Shown piece after piece: positions 45,662-56,850 of a stretch of 64,000 bases of DNA; position 1 is the stretch's first letter; each line of letters starts with the position of its first letter. Source of the DNA: Trichostrongylus colubriformis (taxonomy: Eukaryota > Nematoda > Chromadorea > Rhabditida > Trichostrongylidae); assembly GCA_963978905.1 (NCBI GenBank), contig OZ022259.1:8432001-8496000 (forward strand), given 5' to 3'. A model generated the notes under the pieces. It saw nothing but the letters and a program-made list of their open reading frames with translations. It had not been told where the DNA came from and made no database searches. A program made the translations under genes and the position numbers.

Positions 45662-46261
45662 TCAGTGTATTCCTTCAAGCCCTTGATCATACCAACCAAC
45701 TGGCTTCGCCCACCTGCCCACAAAATGTCCGCAAAACAAGATTTTCAAAAGGTTGATCATCATTCGAAATCGTTCTTCCAAAAAGCTGCAAATAAGTTCC
45801 GATTCTCGTGTACAACATGTTTTCTTGAATAGATCGCGAGAGCCCGCTTTTGATGGGCGACGCGTTCGAATCGCATACAAAAGAAGCATGGTAAAGCCGT
45901 AACACTTCGTTTTCGTGAATCTTTCGGAAGGTGTTGAATGGATAACTTTTCTAGCTAGTGATATAAGTGCATGTAATTTGTGGCTAACCTTTTTCTCAAT
46001 TCCCTCTGAATTTGCTTCGAAACCTTCCCACAAATGATGTCGGCAGATAATACAATTGCAAGAATGCCATTCAGAGATGAACATATTCACACATTGCATA
46101 CTTTTCCTTGACATATGCGTCACATCAAATTTCAGTCCTAGACATGCCAACAGCTTTTTCTGTTTCTTTTCAGACTTTTCGTGTACGTAGTTAATAATTC
46201 CACTGTGAAACTTCCTTAAAACTTTGCACTTCTCATGTGCGAAAAAGTGCCGCAGCTTCAA
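45662..46261 (-). CDS. Unrecognised 199-codon open frame, possible gene or TE remnant
   Basis: Second-longest frame in the window, after the truncated mariner. It starts at TTG and is open upstream for about 20 more codons. Residues are protein-like: LACLGLKFDVTHMSRKSMQC, then CNCIICRHHLWEGFE with several Cys and His, then HKLHALISLARKVIHSTP. The Cys/His cluster could bind metal, but no known zinc-finger spacing is met. I do not recognise a family. A frame with similar character continues after the stop. A 52-bp tandem duplication covers the 5' end. It may be a real exon, an old gene copy or part of an unknown transposon. Confidence 0.35.
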   Translation of the reverse strand: MKLRHFFAHEKCKVLRKFHSGIINYVHEKSEKKQKKLLACLGLKFDVTHMSRKSMQCVNMFISEWHSCNCIICRHHLWEGFEANSEGIEKKVSHKLHALISLARKVIHSTPSERFTKTKCYGFTMLLLYAIRTRRPSKAGSRDLFKKTCCTRESELICSFLEERFRMMINLLKILFCGHFVGRWAKPVGWYDQGLEGIH

Positions 46262-46343
46262 AAAGGATCTGGAACGCGGATTCGAGAGACACGAAAAAGT
46301 GCCGCAGCTTCAAAAAGGATCTGGAACGCGGATTCGAGAGACA
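46240..46343. repeat. Perfect 52-bp tandem duplication
   Basis: 46240-46291 is repeated exactly at 46292-46343; each unit starts CGAAAAAGTGCCGCAGCTTC and ends GATTCGAGAGACA. Perfect identity implies a recent event, or an assembly artefact. It shifts the reading frame upstream of the 199-codon frame (52 is not a multiple of 3). Confidence 0.95.
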
Positions 46344-46554
46344 TCAGCTGCAAATGTTTCTACAATATCTTAGAGGTGGATTTGGTGGTTCGAAAATACA
46401 AGTAGCACAAATTTAAAGCTGTAATCGGATATTGAGAAATAAAAAGGAATCCAGAACTCTCTTATAACAATGCTCTCAAAATAGCAGCTAGTGGTTAGCA
46501 TTTCTCTTTTTTTTTATGTTGGTGTCACTTCTACCACTTCAACTGCTCTTCATA

Positions 46555-47235
46555 TTAGGTTGATCGGAAAGTTTTGATAGGGTTGAGATTTTTTTCTATT
46601 ACTCAGCAAGTAATGCAGGCTAATCAACAATATAATAACCATCGTTAGTTATAACATTGTCCCACCTAAAGAGCAGGTCAGCGATTTTCTTCTCCCTGAA
46701 TTAGGAGGATTAGGAGTCAAAGAAGTCACCGACCACATGTTCAAGGTAATGAGTTTTTTTTTTTGTTAGGAAAGCCTCAAGGGGCCGGGACAAGTGGTAA
46801 TCTGAGGGGGCAGTATCAGGTGAATAGGGTGCAGGTGGAACCGTGTTCCAACCTAGCTCCTCCAATTTTGCACAGGTCTCTTTACCTATGTGAGGGACCC
46901 GTGCTTAATTGGAAGAGCTAGGTTGGGACAAGGTTCTACATCCGTCCTATTCCCCTGACACTGCCCCTTCAGATTACCGCTTGTTCCGGCCCCCTTAGGC
47001 TTTCCTAGCAAAAAAAAAATCGTCAACTATGACCACTTTGGACAAGTGGTCGGTGACTTCTTTTACCGTAATCCTCCTAATCTGGGAGAAGAGAATCGCT
47101 GACCTGCCCGTTGGGTGGGACAATGTTATAACTAGCGATGGTTATTATAGTGTTGATTAGCCTGCATTACTCGCTGAGTTGTAAAATAAAATAGAAAAAA
47201 ATCTCAACCCTATCAAAACTTTTCGATCAACCTAA
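46555..47235. mobile_element. Mariner fold-back element FB3, 681 bp
   Basis: TA-flanked (46553-46554 and 47236-47237), with ends TTAGGTTGATCGGAAAGTTT and its complement with one change. Arms of about 325 bp look close to 88% alike by eye. The right arm encodes LHPSYSPDTAPSDYRLFRP, the mariner third-Asp motif. The left arm is the same segment inverted. The centre is only about 30 bp (around 46885-46910). The frame breaks just after the motif, so there is no functional protein. Confidence 0.9.
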
Positions 47236-47237
47236 TA

Positions 47238-47826
47238 CATACATATAATTGTAATCAGTCGCAACACATCCTTATCTTTGTGGATTTCACTTAGCGGGGC
47301 GTGGCTATGGAGTGGGCGGGCTTTTTGTGTGAGATGGGCTTCACGGACATTTTCATTTGCAACCTTGTCTCAACTACTGCGAAAGCTCACAAAATCAGCG
47401 AAGAATCTTATCATTCGACGCGATGTAGGGTCAAGCCAGTTTTCATTTTCATTTTCATTTAGCACATCCATAGCTTCTTCATTTACGGCCAGTCCGCAGC
47501 TACCGAATTTCAGCGTCTTCCACCTCCCCAAATGAAATAGGTTCAATTAATGTGTAGTGATAAAAGCTCGGTTTAGCTTTCAGTTCTGGTTCAAACTATA
47601 GAAAGTGAGTACATGGATTAAAATTCAATTTTGTAGATACTACAATATTCTATCGTATACCTCTGAGTTCGTGAAGAAAAAAAAACTGAAAAATATAAGG
47701 AACTTCAGAAAAGAGAAGGACCCGAAAATATTCAGAAAAGGAATAGTCTCGCAAAAGTTTGACGAATAAGCGCTTTAATGGTAATTCACAGAGACCTTTA
47801 CCGATCCAACCGAAGACGACGTGACT
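47238..47826. other. Unassigned stretch
   Basis: A short TTTTCA(T) tandem run lies at about 47440-47462. No gene recognised. Confidence 0.35.
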
Positions 47827-48120
47827 TAAAGGAATAATCCACGGAAAAAAAGAGTTTTTCTGTTACCCTCATACTTATATTGTATTTGTCTAATGAGGGC
47901 CGCATGCCAAGTTTGACGCGAAAAAGTGAGAATTCGACTAAGATACAGCGTCATAAAGGCTCGGGCGGATGGGCGGGGTTACCGAGAAAGCCCACCCTGT
48001 CGTCCGTCGTGGTCGGAGACGCATTGTAGGGACAGAAAGTTACGTACAGTCCCACTCTCTGTTCCCAACCGCGACGAACGAAAGGAAGGTGCTTTTACTC
48101 GGTGGCTCCGCTTAAGAAAA
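47827..48120. mobile_element. Palindromic MITE P2, copy c, truncated
   Basis: The left arm matches 17128-17545: CTTAAAGGAATAATCCACGG, TTTCTGTTACCCTCATA, GTATTTGTCTAATGAGGGCC, then AGATACAGC. The centre with GGGCGGGG and GTTACGTACAGTCCCACTCT is present. The right arm is missing beyond about 48120. Confidence 0.7.
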
Positions 48121-49050
48121 CCAAAAATGCCAGAATTGTCGGCAACTTGTTGTCAACAAAACATATTGATCCACTGGACTGTCGCTTCGATAGCATAATT
48201 GATGCCTTATTTGGATTATAAATAATTGTACACAGAAATTACTCCGCGATAGGCTCGAAAAGAACATTTATATTTGTTATTTCAGCAACACAATACAGAA
48301 ATTGAGATATAAGATGCTTTAATGATACATTCAAAGCTATCTTCAGTGTGCATGGAGATGCTATTTTTCGTATTTTTCAGTTTCCTTGAGGTCGATTGAT
48401 CTCCTTCATATATGTCCCTGATGGACTTTCTACCAAAGTTCTTCGAAACTCTTCGTGTTCCCAATACCATCAACGCTGTCGGTAGACGCTTAAAATTACA
48501 ATTTCTTCTGAGAGCTTTGAACTTTTGTGGCCGATCCCGATCGACAACGCTTTTGTCGGGACGAAACAGTGCGTCACGGCTTGTTGCTCTGTTGGTCTGC
48601 CTTTCACTCACTGAGCTCTCGAGGAAGACCAGAAGTAGGAAATAATCCTCAGAGAGTCGGAGATGGTACAAATTATTTCCTCAATGAGTCACACTGGTTT
48701 TTTACCACCCCTGGCGGCCACCGACTCATAATTGTGGTGCTTAAGAGCCAGATCGCAAGGAGCTGTCGTCGGCGAAACGAAAGGTCAAAAGTGAAGGTTA
48801 GAAATGTTGCAATGTGATGTATAAGTAGGGAGTACACAAATGGTTCTTGCACTAAATTTGAAGTATTGATGGCCCTGATTCGTTATTTATTGAATAGCTA
48901 ACTGATAAGTGACTTTAACTCAAATTGTGGGTGATCCAAAACCATTAAGAGCAAGTCCTATAGAGGCCATGTCAGTTGAGACTCTCAGAAAAAAGGCAGA
49001 TCGATTCAAATCGGTACAACTTGTTTGACCCAGTGGCACTACGGTTCCCG
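48121..49050. other. Unassigned stretch with two weak exon candidates
   Basis: On the + strand at about 48654-48799 a segment reads ESHWFFTTPGGHRLIIVVLK between a CCTCAG acceptor-like site and GTTAGA. The pattern faintly resembles CUB-type folds of secreted nematode proteins, but this is a guess. On the minus strand the frame 48282-48671 (with KSVVDRDRPQKFKALRRNC) is also protein-like. They overlap, so at most one is real. Confidence 0.2.
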
Positions 49051-49052
49051 TT

Positions 49053-49480
49053 TAGGCTGTGTCCATACCTAACCGAATGAGATTTCGGCGGATGGGATTA
49101 CCCGCACTTTCGGATTTTCGGAGATGCCGCGTCAAGAATAAGATACGTATCGATCGAGGAAATGAGAGCATTGGATCACGCGTGATTTGAAAATTTTCAG
49201 TCTGTCAACATTATGGCAAATATAGCTAAAATCGCGGATGCACCGATCCGCCAGAAATCCCAGATCACAGATATCCGCTGCTCTCATTTCCTCGATGGTG
49301 AGTTATCTTATACCCGACGCGAAATATCCAAAAATCCCAAATCGGATAATCCGATACGCTGATATGCCGAAAGTCCCAAAACGCGGATAGCGCTGTACTC
49401 TTATCTTCTCGATCGATACGTATCTTTTTCCTGACGCTAAAACCCGAAAACCCTATTCAGTTTGGTATGAGCGTAGACCT
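49053..49480. mobile_element. Palindromic MITE P7 with an internal repeated module
   Basis: Left TAGGCTGTGTCCATACCTAA and the right complement AGGTCTACGCTCATACCAAA match, and GATACGTATCGATCGAG lies about 90 bp inside each end. A third copy of the CTCTCATTTCCTCGATGGTG module lies in the middle (about 49285). No target duplication was defined. Confidence 0.65.
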
Positions 49481-51113
49481 CATTCCGCTCTTCCAAAAGG
49501 ACCATAGGCCGAAAATAAATGTTTTGGAAAGAGCATGATACTTGTAATCCCACCGAAGTGAGCCAGCAGAACGTTTCACTACTACCATACGTTCCCACGG
49601 CCCCTCAGATCAGGACCTGATCCCTTTGAGGGCAAAGAAAACCAGACCTCTTCTAGTCGCAATTCGATAGTTGACATTCTCGAGTATCGGCTACCGATTT
49701 CTGGTTGTAAACTTTGGGACCAGAACAGGCCGGTCCGTGGACATACTCAGATGCCATCACGACCATGGAGGAAAGTCCAAAACGCTATGCAGTTGAAAAA
49801 ATAATGGATCGACCCCGGAAACCATCTTCAACCTTTATGGCCGTCTGAAAATGTTTGCACTGTGAAGGCAGCAGGACGCCAAGGGTTTAAGGACGGCGCG
49901 CCATTCCCCATTGAAGGATGCTACGTTGTTCGGCAAGCCCTATGTGTAGGCTTCACCATGAGCCAGCTCGCCACTTAATTGTGAATTACTGTCTCACATC
50001 ACAGACATGCGCAGCTACGATCGATACGTTAGTAATGTAAAGTGCGGAAGAACACGTCCGCAGTGGCCCAAAGGGCCAGACTTTCCTTTGTACGATCTTT
50101 CATCATCTTAATTTCTTTTTTCGTTCTCAAACTACTATTAATCGAAACTTGATCATCCCTTTAATTCGGGGATACCAAATTATCGCTACACGTCTTTCGA
50201 GCATACTTGGCTTCCCTTACCTTGAGACTTCGCTAAGCATGTACGATCCTCGCACGAGCCTGCGCAAGATTTTTCTTTCAATTTATGGCTGGTTTCTTAT
50301 CAAGTTAGCGTTATCAGTACCTTAAGTATGTTCTCTCCACTAAAGACTACCTCAATCCGTGGGAATTGGTGGGAATTCGTGGGAATTGGTGTGCGTACCA
50401 AGAGTGCCAGCGTCTGAGAGCTTTTATTTGCCTTTATTTAATCAAATTTCGCATTCAATTACTTGCGAATTCCATCAGCAGCAGCAGTAGATCTTGCATC
50501 TTTCTGCAACTCTACGAAAACCTGCAAACAGCGATATGCCGTAGCTCCATTGTGAACGTCGACGGGTCCACCTTGATTAAACCCATTACTCAGTAGCCAT
50601 TTGTGAGACTCAGACAGTGGGGGCTTATAGTAGTTTTCGGTCTCAAATCACTCGCCTCAAAATTGAATTATTGGAGATGTTCGGGCTCCCGCATTTTAGA
50701 GCACGAAAGAATCTAAAAATAAAACTCAAAGAGCTACTGCAATGGGGTGGGCGATGCCTGATGTCATTTAAGTAGAAGAATAAATTGAAGACGTCGTGGT
50801 AGGAAGGTCGCTTACAAGTCGCTCGAATCTTGGGATCCAAATCCTCCTACACTATCAAGCCTTCGTTAGCCTTTTTAACGCCTCATGAGTCGTTACCCTC
50901 CGTCGATTCCTAAAGGCAGTATGCGTAACGGTCAAAGAGGTATTGAAATATGCAAAAGAAAAGTAATCATGATAAATAACAGTAGAAGACCCACAAAACA
51001 GCACTTCCAAGGATCGACGTAGGTATTTATAAAAGGCTAGAGTTATGAAAATTGTAAATAAATCGACTAAACTGTAAGATATAAATTAGGATAAGCGGAT
51101 CAATATATTCAAT
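49481..51113. other. Unassigned stretch
   Basis: A short tandem run of GTGGGAATT words lies at about 50359-50393. No gene recognised. Confidence 0.35.
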
Positions 51114-51345
51114 GGGGCGGAGATGATCTGGTGACGACATAGTTGCACCGCTCCCATTTGCATGGTTTCGGGATAAATCCTGAACCAATGTACGCTCAGA
51201 TCAACCAAGCCCGCCATTCTTCCTGGGTAAACGAATTGCTCCCACAACTTGTTTGGAACGACATGAACTCTGACTTTTATTTCGCTTGACCACTTGCAAA
51301 TTATTGGGGGGCAACCGCATTCAAGTGGCAATTCTGAAAGGAGGT
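51114..51345 (+). mobile_element. tRNA-derived SINE, third copy
   Basis: Starts GGGGCGGAGATGATCTGGTG, with a degenerate box A. A box B-like GGGATAAATCC follows at about 51170-51180. The body CAGATCAACCAAGC and the 3' segment GCATTCAAGTGGCAATTCTG match the copies at 10678 and 56629. Confidence 0.7.
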
Positions 51346-53933
51346 GAAATGCATGGCGCAATCCAGAAAGGGGATCATTATTTTCGAACACTTTGGCGTT
51401 TACTTGCGTCATTATTCAAATTCGTACATCTGTGGATTTTTATGAAAATAGCAGTCGATTTTCACGAAAATCGAGATACTTGCTCGAGATTACACGGGGA
51501 ACGGGAGAAAAGGGCATTGTTGCCCTGAATTTGTACGCTCGATTCCATCCTATCAGAGTTGTCCCCGCCAAGTTTCTACGGTGTGGTCTCTCGTTTCAGG
51601 CTCACACTGGAAGTAAGCGATAGAGGATGAAGGGTCAGTTACAACAAATTTTGAAATGGGAGGGGATAGGGCTGGTGATTTCAAAACCCACTTGTTTTTT
51701 TTGAAGCTACCTTGATCGACTTGATCATGACCTCGGGCTATTAGCTCCCTAAAAACTTGGAATAATAACCTTTCCCCCTTGTAACAGCCTGACACTATGT
51801 ATGCGCTGGAGAGGAGAGGCTGAAATAAATATTTTCACGTTTCAAAATGATCGCCAAAATTTTTTCGCACTCAATCCACTTCTAAAGAACCCGTACAAGC
51901 TTATTTGAACGTTTCCGTAACCAATCTTCCAACCAGTTAGCTCAACAGGTGGCTACAGTTCCTTTCCTAGAACGTTTTGAAGAGGTTTCGCACCGAAATA
52001 CCCAAGGAGCTGAGTTGTTGATTGATATTGCCATCCCATAATGGCTCCAGTCACTCACTCCCGAACTCCAAATAATTGCTCTGAATCAGCACACATAAAA
52101 TCTCTCGCTACCAGACCATTATCGATTGTCTGCGGGTTCAGGCAATACGAAGGGCTGTGCGGAATCCAATAACGCGCTTTTGAATTCCCATGAATGGGTT
52201 GATAGGGGTTAGGATCCCGTCGACGAATCGACGGTGTTTTTATAAGCTTTCAACTTTGAGCTTGAAACCCATGGGATGAGATTTTAGCCCGGGGCACCAC
52301 GAAAAAAAATCTGCGCTATTAATTAAGATCGAGAAACAAGGCTAGAGGGAAGGCTAGTAGAATGCTCGTTGATCAACATGTACTAAGCCATGCATTCACC
52401 CCTTTAGAACGACTTTCAAAAGATTTGAAAGTATCGTTCTGAAGAGCGTTGCCCCCCCTATCCCTTTGATTCCATAATTTCGTTTTCCCGAATCTTGTTT
52501 GCACATACGCCCCATCAAGCCTTTCAGGAGCCTTTACCAGTGAGTGTATCGATTAGTTACCCTGTTTACATAGTAAACAGTTTTTTATAATGAAGCACTA
52601 CAGTTGGAAAATAACCAAGAAACCCCAAAAATTCGTGGCTAACCCGCGGCCAATTGTTGGTCAGTTGTCGGAGAAACTGACAAGACCCCTATTAAAAGTA
52701 TGACAATATGACCCCTGAAATAATTGCCGCTCCCTCCCTAAACGACGCCGTCAAGCGGGTGGGCTAGGAGCAGAACTGAGATACGGTAAAATCCCTTAAA
52801 AAATTGAAAACTGACACGTAATTCCTCCCTTCTGACCTCCCTTCTTCAGCACTCAGCACAACTTTCTTTGGTAAACGCTTCCCTCTCATCCCCTACGGGC
52901 TAAATACGCCCCCATCCCCCCCCCCGCATTTCTCGACTAGCGTTTGACTCTGCAGCGTTCAGCAACCTTCTACCTCAGTCCCACCGTGATCGATCAATTC
53001 TCATGCATTGCAAAGGAGTTGTCTTCTTGCGTTCTGTTACTGACAATGAGCATAACTCCTTACAAGTACATCAAGCTATTACAGTATACAGTGTGAATGA
53101 AGCGAAATCGATCTGTTCTTTTCGAGTGCTGATATGAGATTGCAAAGAGAACTTTTGAAAAAAAAGCCACAACGGAAAAAAGTGAAACTGAAAATGGTGG
53201 TAAGGGTCGTTGCACCCTATTTAGACATTACGATAGAAATTTCGACAGAGTGCACCATTCCGAAATCCCTTCGAAAGTCTCAATGTTCACTTTGTTCGTG
53301 AAAAGCTCTTTGAGAAGAGAACGTGAAGGTATTCGATGGAAAATGCCGCTTAGACAGGATTTAACGAAAAGAAGCAAAAAACCAAAGATTAATGCATCAT
53401 AGAACAGTACAGGAACTCACACTGCCCTGTGATCTGGTGGACCGTTTCGTGGAACTCCGAAAAAGTGACGATTGCCGAATAGCGCCTTCACGGAAAGACA
53501 TCTTCTCCTTGTTCTTTTTGATTACCGCGGTTAGCGTCGCTAAAATCGCTGCAGAAGCCACCGGAAGACACCTGAAGAAATTGCGTCGCATGCAGAGCAA
53601 TTTATGAGAAATTGAAATGATCTATTGATCCTTTTTCGGAAAAGCTCCAGGATTCCTCAAGTGCTTGTACGTAAAGTACTCATGGCCATCGCGTATGGAT
53701 TAGATGACTGGCCAAGACTCTGATAGCGTAAGGTTCCAGAAGGCACGTATGTTGCTGGGTCTTCAAGCTACCCATCCAGGTTAAAAAGGGCCTACGTATA
53801 TCTTTCAAGGATCGTGCCCGGGAGTACTTCTCTGTTGCCATCTAGGCCTTTCATATGGCATGCCCTTGGCTTAGGCTAGTCTGACTTAACCGTTGCCCTC
53901 GTTTGCTCTTTCATTGGCCGGGATAAATTGCAG
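51346..53933. other. Unassigned stretch
   Basis: No transposon recognised. A C run lies at about 52916-52925. A 71-codon + frame at 53392-53607 (containing FLITAVSVAKIAAEATGRHL) is protein-like but unmatched, and its complement is open as well. Confidence 0.3.
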
Positions 53934-54120
53934 ACCAGGGAGTTCATCTCGCGGAAAAGGCGCAGTGTTTTGTTTCGCGGTGTCGGTGGTTGTGCAGCCC
54001 CTTCTTTCGACGATAATTCTGAAAGAATAGGAAGTGGAAGAGGACTGTACACGGCAAAGATCATTCTTTTCAACGACCACAACGAGGGCTCGACTCGCTT
54101 AGGACAGTCCAGATTGTGTA
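53934..54120 (+). CDS. Candidate internal exon, unknown protein
   Basis: A 187-base open segment between AAATTGCAG (acceptor-like) and GTAAGT (consensus donor). It begins in phase 0 and ends in phase 1. Residues include SVLFRGVGGCAAPSFDDNSE and GLYTAKIILFNDHNEG; composition is protein-like with no low complexity. I do not recognise a family and found no confident neighbouring exon. Having both splice signals at the ends of an open stretch is suggestive only. It could be part of a small gene whose other exons are too short for me to see. Confidence 0.35.
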
Positions 54121-55067
54121 GTAAGTTTTGTAATTTCTATTAATCCACCGGATTTTCCACATGAGGGAACCTATGCTGTCATTTCAGTCCCAATCAGCAT
54201 AGTGTTTCATAAAATAGATCACCTATCAGAGCATCTTTATTACCTAAAAATAGGCTAACAAATCAAGACTCACCCGAACGCTTCCTGTGCTCACTCACTA
54301 TGGCCATTAACTTATGAACCCTGAAAGTGACGGACATTTAGAAAAGGAGTGGACGGTTACCAGGTGCCGAGGACAAACACAAGAAATCAGCCATAAAATT
54401 TCGGCTCCGACGAAAAAGCAAAAAAAAAGAAGGAAAATCGGGAAAAATTTTGGGAAAGTCACTGCAAGAGGCATGACAAGATGCTGTTCAGCCTTTATAT
54501 GGATATGGGAGAAAGGACGGCAACACGTGATCAAAAAGCTCGCCTCATTCCCAAATAAGGACTTAAATCCACAATTATCTACTTACAATCATTTTTCATA
54601 TAGTACACCAAATATTTATTTCATAGTTTTGTTTGTATTTGAATATGGGTTTAGATGCAGGGCCCCCACCCTTTTACTCAGATAGCGGTGAGAACTTGTT
54701 CAAAGAAAGTTATAAAAGCGATGGATTCATTCAGTTTGTATTGCATTTGGGTAACGAAACGCGTAGACCAATTTCAGTTGGAATGATTCGATTGAGCTAG
54801 AAACTGGGCGTCAGTATGACATCAAAGAGGATTAACACTCTTCCAAGAGATTGGTAAAGAAGACGTTCGACAACTAGCAGCTTCTGCACAAGGCCTGGTA
54901 GCAAGTATAGGCCTACAGTACAAAATTGTTAAACAGTAAACTTGTCTAGTAACGAAAGAACGAGGACATTTAACAAGTCTGACAAGCGGCAATTGATAGT
55001 ACGGTTGCGACATCGGCATCTTACAAAGTGGAAGGGAAAGATGGAGGGCCGTAAAAGGGAACCTACA
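54121..55067. other. Unassigned stretch
   Basis: A 123-codon + frame at 54314-54685 has a lysine-rich start and no family match. Confidence 0.3.
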
Positions 55068-55069
55068 TA

Positions 55070-55577
55070 CAGTAGCGCTCAAAAGTCTTCGGCTAAAACT
55101 TTTTTGTCACAACTTTTTTTCTACTTGACCAAATTTGACAAAATTTTAATATGTGGTGCCTGAACCTATTGTCGACATTTCCTTCTACTTGAGTGCTGCT
55201 TGACTCTTTTCATGGTTTTTTTTACAAGAATTTGCTACAAGACCACCGAAAAAAAAGAAAATTGCTTGGTCAAGAAAACGGTTTTCGTTATAAAAACAAA
55301 ACAAGCAAGCCTCAAAGAGCATCAATATTTTGTAGAAAGACCACGACTTTTGATGACAGCGGCACAGCGGGACGGCATAGCGATGGCATCCCAAAAACAA
55401 AAAATTGCATTTAACCACGTAACTTACACCGTTGAGCGCCAAAATAGTATATTTAGTACGCAGTGTCTCCAAGTACAACATACTAAAACTTGTCTTGAAT
55501 CGGTCCTGTCGCAAAAAAAGTTACAAGCGAAAACCCAAGTGAAAAACCATTTGGCCGAAGATTTTTGAGCGCCACTG
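55070..55577. mobile_element. Tc1-like MITE T1, complete copy, 508 bp
   Basis: Ends CAGTAGCGCTCAAAAGTCTT and, on the right complement, CAGTGGCGCTCAAAAATCTT (22 of the first 24 bases match). TA is on both sides (55068-55069 and 55578-55579). CAGT ends with TA duplication define a Tc1-like element. Open frames inside lack transposase motifs. The right part matches 1-332. Confidence 0.88.
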
Positions 55578-55714
55578 TATCTCATTACTTACATTACCTG
55601 ACACCACCTTCATACCACATCCCGAAGTAGACCCACGCAAGATTATCCTCTGATCACCTTGCTTCTGACTGGGTCTTAGGAAAATGTTTCATCACAAATC
55701 TCGCTCAAGTACTA

Positions 55715-56593
55715 CTAGGTTGTAAGGAAAATTTTGGCCGGTTTAACGCGTTCACATGATAAATTGAAATCACAAAGCGCTTCAACATGAATCAACTCAC
55801 ATATTGTGCTCCTCAAATAAACAAAAAAATGCTTTTTCTGAATATATGTTTTCCTTGGAATTTCCTTAGAATGCTACAAGGTTTTCAAATGATTGGAGAA
55901 ATTTTAAAGTACCGCCAAAATGACACTTTCAAATGGATTCATTTCACGAGTTCTTGTTAATCGAGCCACGAGCCAACCACAAATGTGAGTACTGCAAGGG
56001 GAGGGAGCAAAGTATTGGATGGAACACCTTGTCTCTGTTTTCAGAAGTGCAGAATTGAGAATGAGTTGCTCGAAAAACGGCAAAAAGCGATGAGCGTCCG
56101 TAGTTGTAGGGGATGTCTAAAAGTAGTGGCATTCCCATTCAAATGTAGTTGACTACCTCAGGTAGCTCTGATTTAAAAAAAAAACCTCGAAAAATGGAAG
56201 CGGCATGACCCCTACGAGCAGCCATGCGCGAGCGCATCTTCCACAAATCCTCTTCCAGCAACCGAAGCAATTGCACGATGAAGCCTTTACCCACAGATCA
56301 TATTCACCATATCTAGCGCTGACTGAGCTCCACTTTCTCAATCATCTGGTCAGCTCCTTCGATAGCAGTCTTTTCAGAAAGAATGATGAATTGAAGTAGA
56401 CTTTTTTCGATTTCGCGCTATATGAATAGTCAGCCCTTCGTCGAATTGAGACATGCGGATAAAACATAATTTTGCGAAGAATGTAGTAGATCGAATGGTA
56501 CTTATTCTGTGGGAAAAAATGCAGTATAAGCCGAGTTATGATCTTTCGCAGTTGAAAATGCGAGAACCGGCCAAAACTTTCCTTGCAACCTAA
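55715..56593 (+). mobile_element. Decayed mariner, 879 bp
   Basis: TA-flanked (55713-55714 and 56594-56595), with ends CTAGGTTGTAAGGAAAATTT and, on the right complement, TTAGGTTGCAAGGAAAGTTT. The inverted similarity stops after about 30 bp, so this is a conventional element, not a fold-back. The + strand from 56205 holds a transposase remnant. Internal sequence has been lost compared with a full mariner (about 1.3 kb). Confidence 0.85.
56205..56399 (+). pseudogene. Mariner transposase remnant (decayed catalytic region)
   Basis: The frame reads HARAHLPQILFQQPKQLHDE then HRSYSPYLALTELHFLNHLV. It aligns with the mariner blocks HDNARPH and HPPYSPDLAPTDYHLFRHL. The third catalytic Asp is replaced by Glu (LTELHF), and the second falls at the start of the match and is not preserved. 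Stops follow. The homologous but worse preserved region is on the minus strand at about 8200-8360. Confidence 0.65.
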
Positions 56594-56628
56594 TACTTTC
56601 TAAATAATCGCTTTGTTTTGCTTTGCTT

Positions 56629-56850
56629 TGGGGAGTGTTATTAATGGCTCTACTCCCACTCGTGGAGTCTTGGAACCAAATTTTAGATCTGTTCTCGCCC
56701 GAGCACACCAAGCTTTACATCTCTTGGAGGTCGATTGATTGGTAAATGACTCGTTTTGGAGAATAAAGACTGTCAGTTATACATCGGTCGGCCCCGAAAA
56801 TGTGAGCTGGGGGGCATTCAAATGGCACAACAATTTCTGAATGAAAGTAG
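56629..56850 (+). mobile_element. tRNA-derived SINE, fourth copy
   Basis: Follows the mariner by about 35 bp. Landmarks are CTACTCCCACTCGTGGAGTC, CTCGCCCGAGCACACCAAGC, ATACATCGGTCGGCC and GCATTCAAATGGCACAACAA, matching the other SINE copies in order. Box B is degenerate (GGAACCAAATTTTAG). Confidence 0.65.

Noticed and set aside
48527..48817. CUB-domain exon as a firm call
   Set aside because: Only a loose W-F-T-x-P-x-G-x-R pattern, and the complementary strand is also open.
55200..55568. 122-codon frame inside the Tc1-like MITE
   Set aside because: No transposase motif. The sequence is explained by the non-autonomous element.
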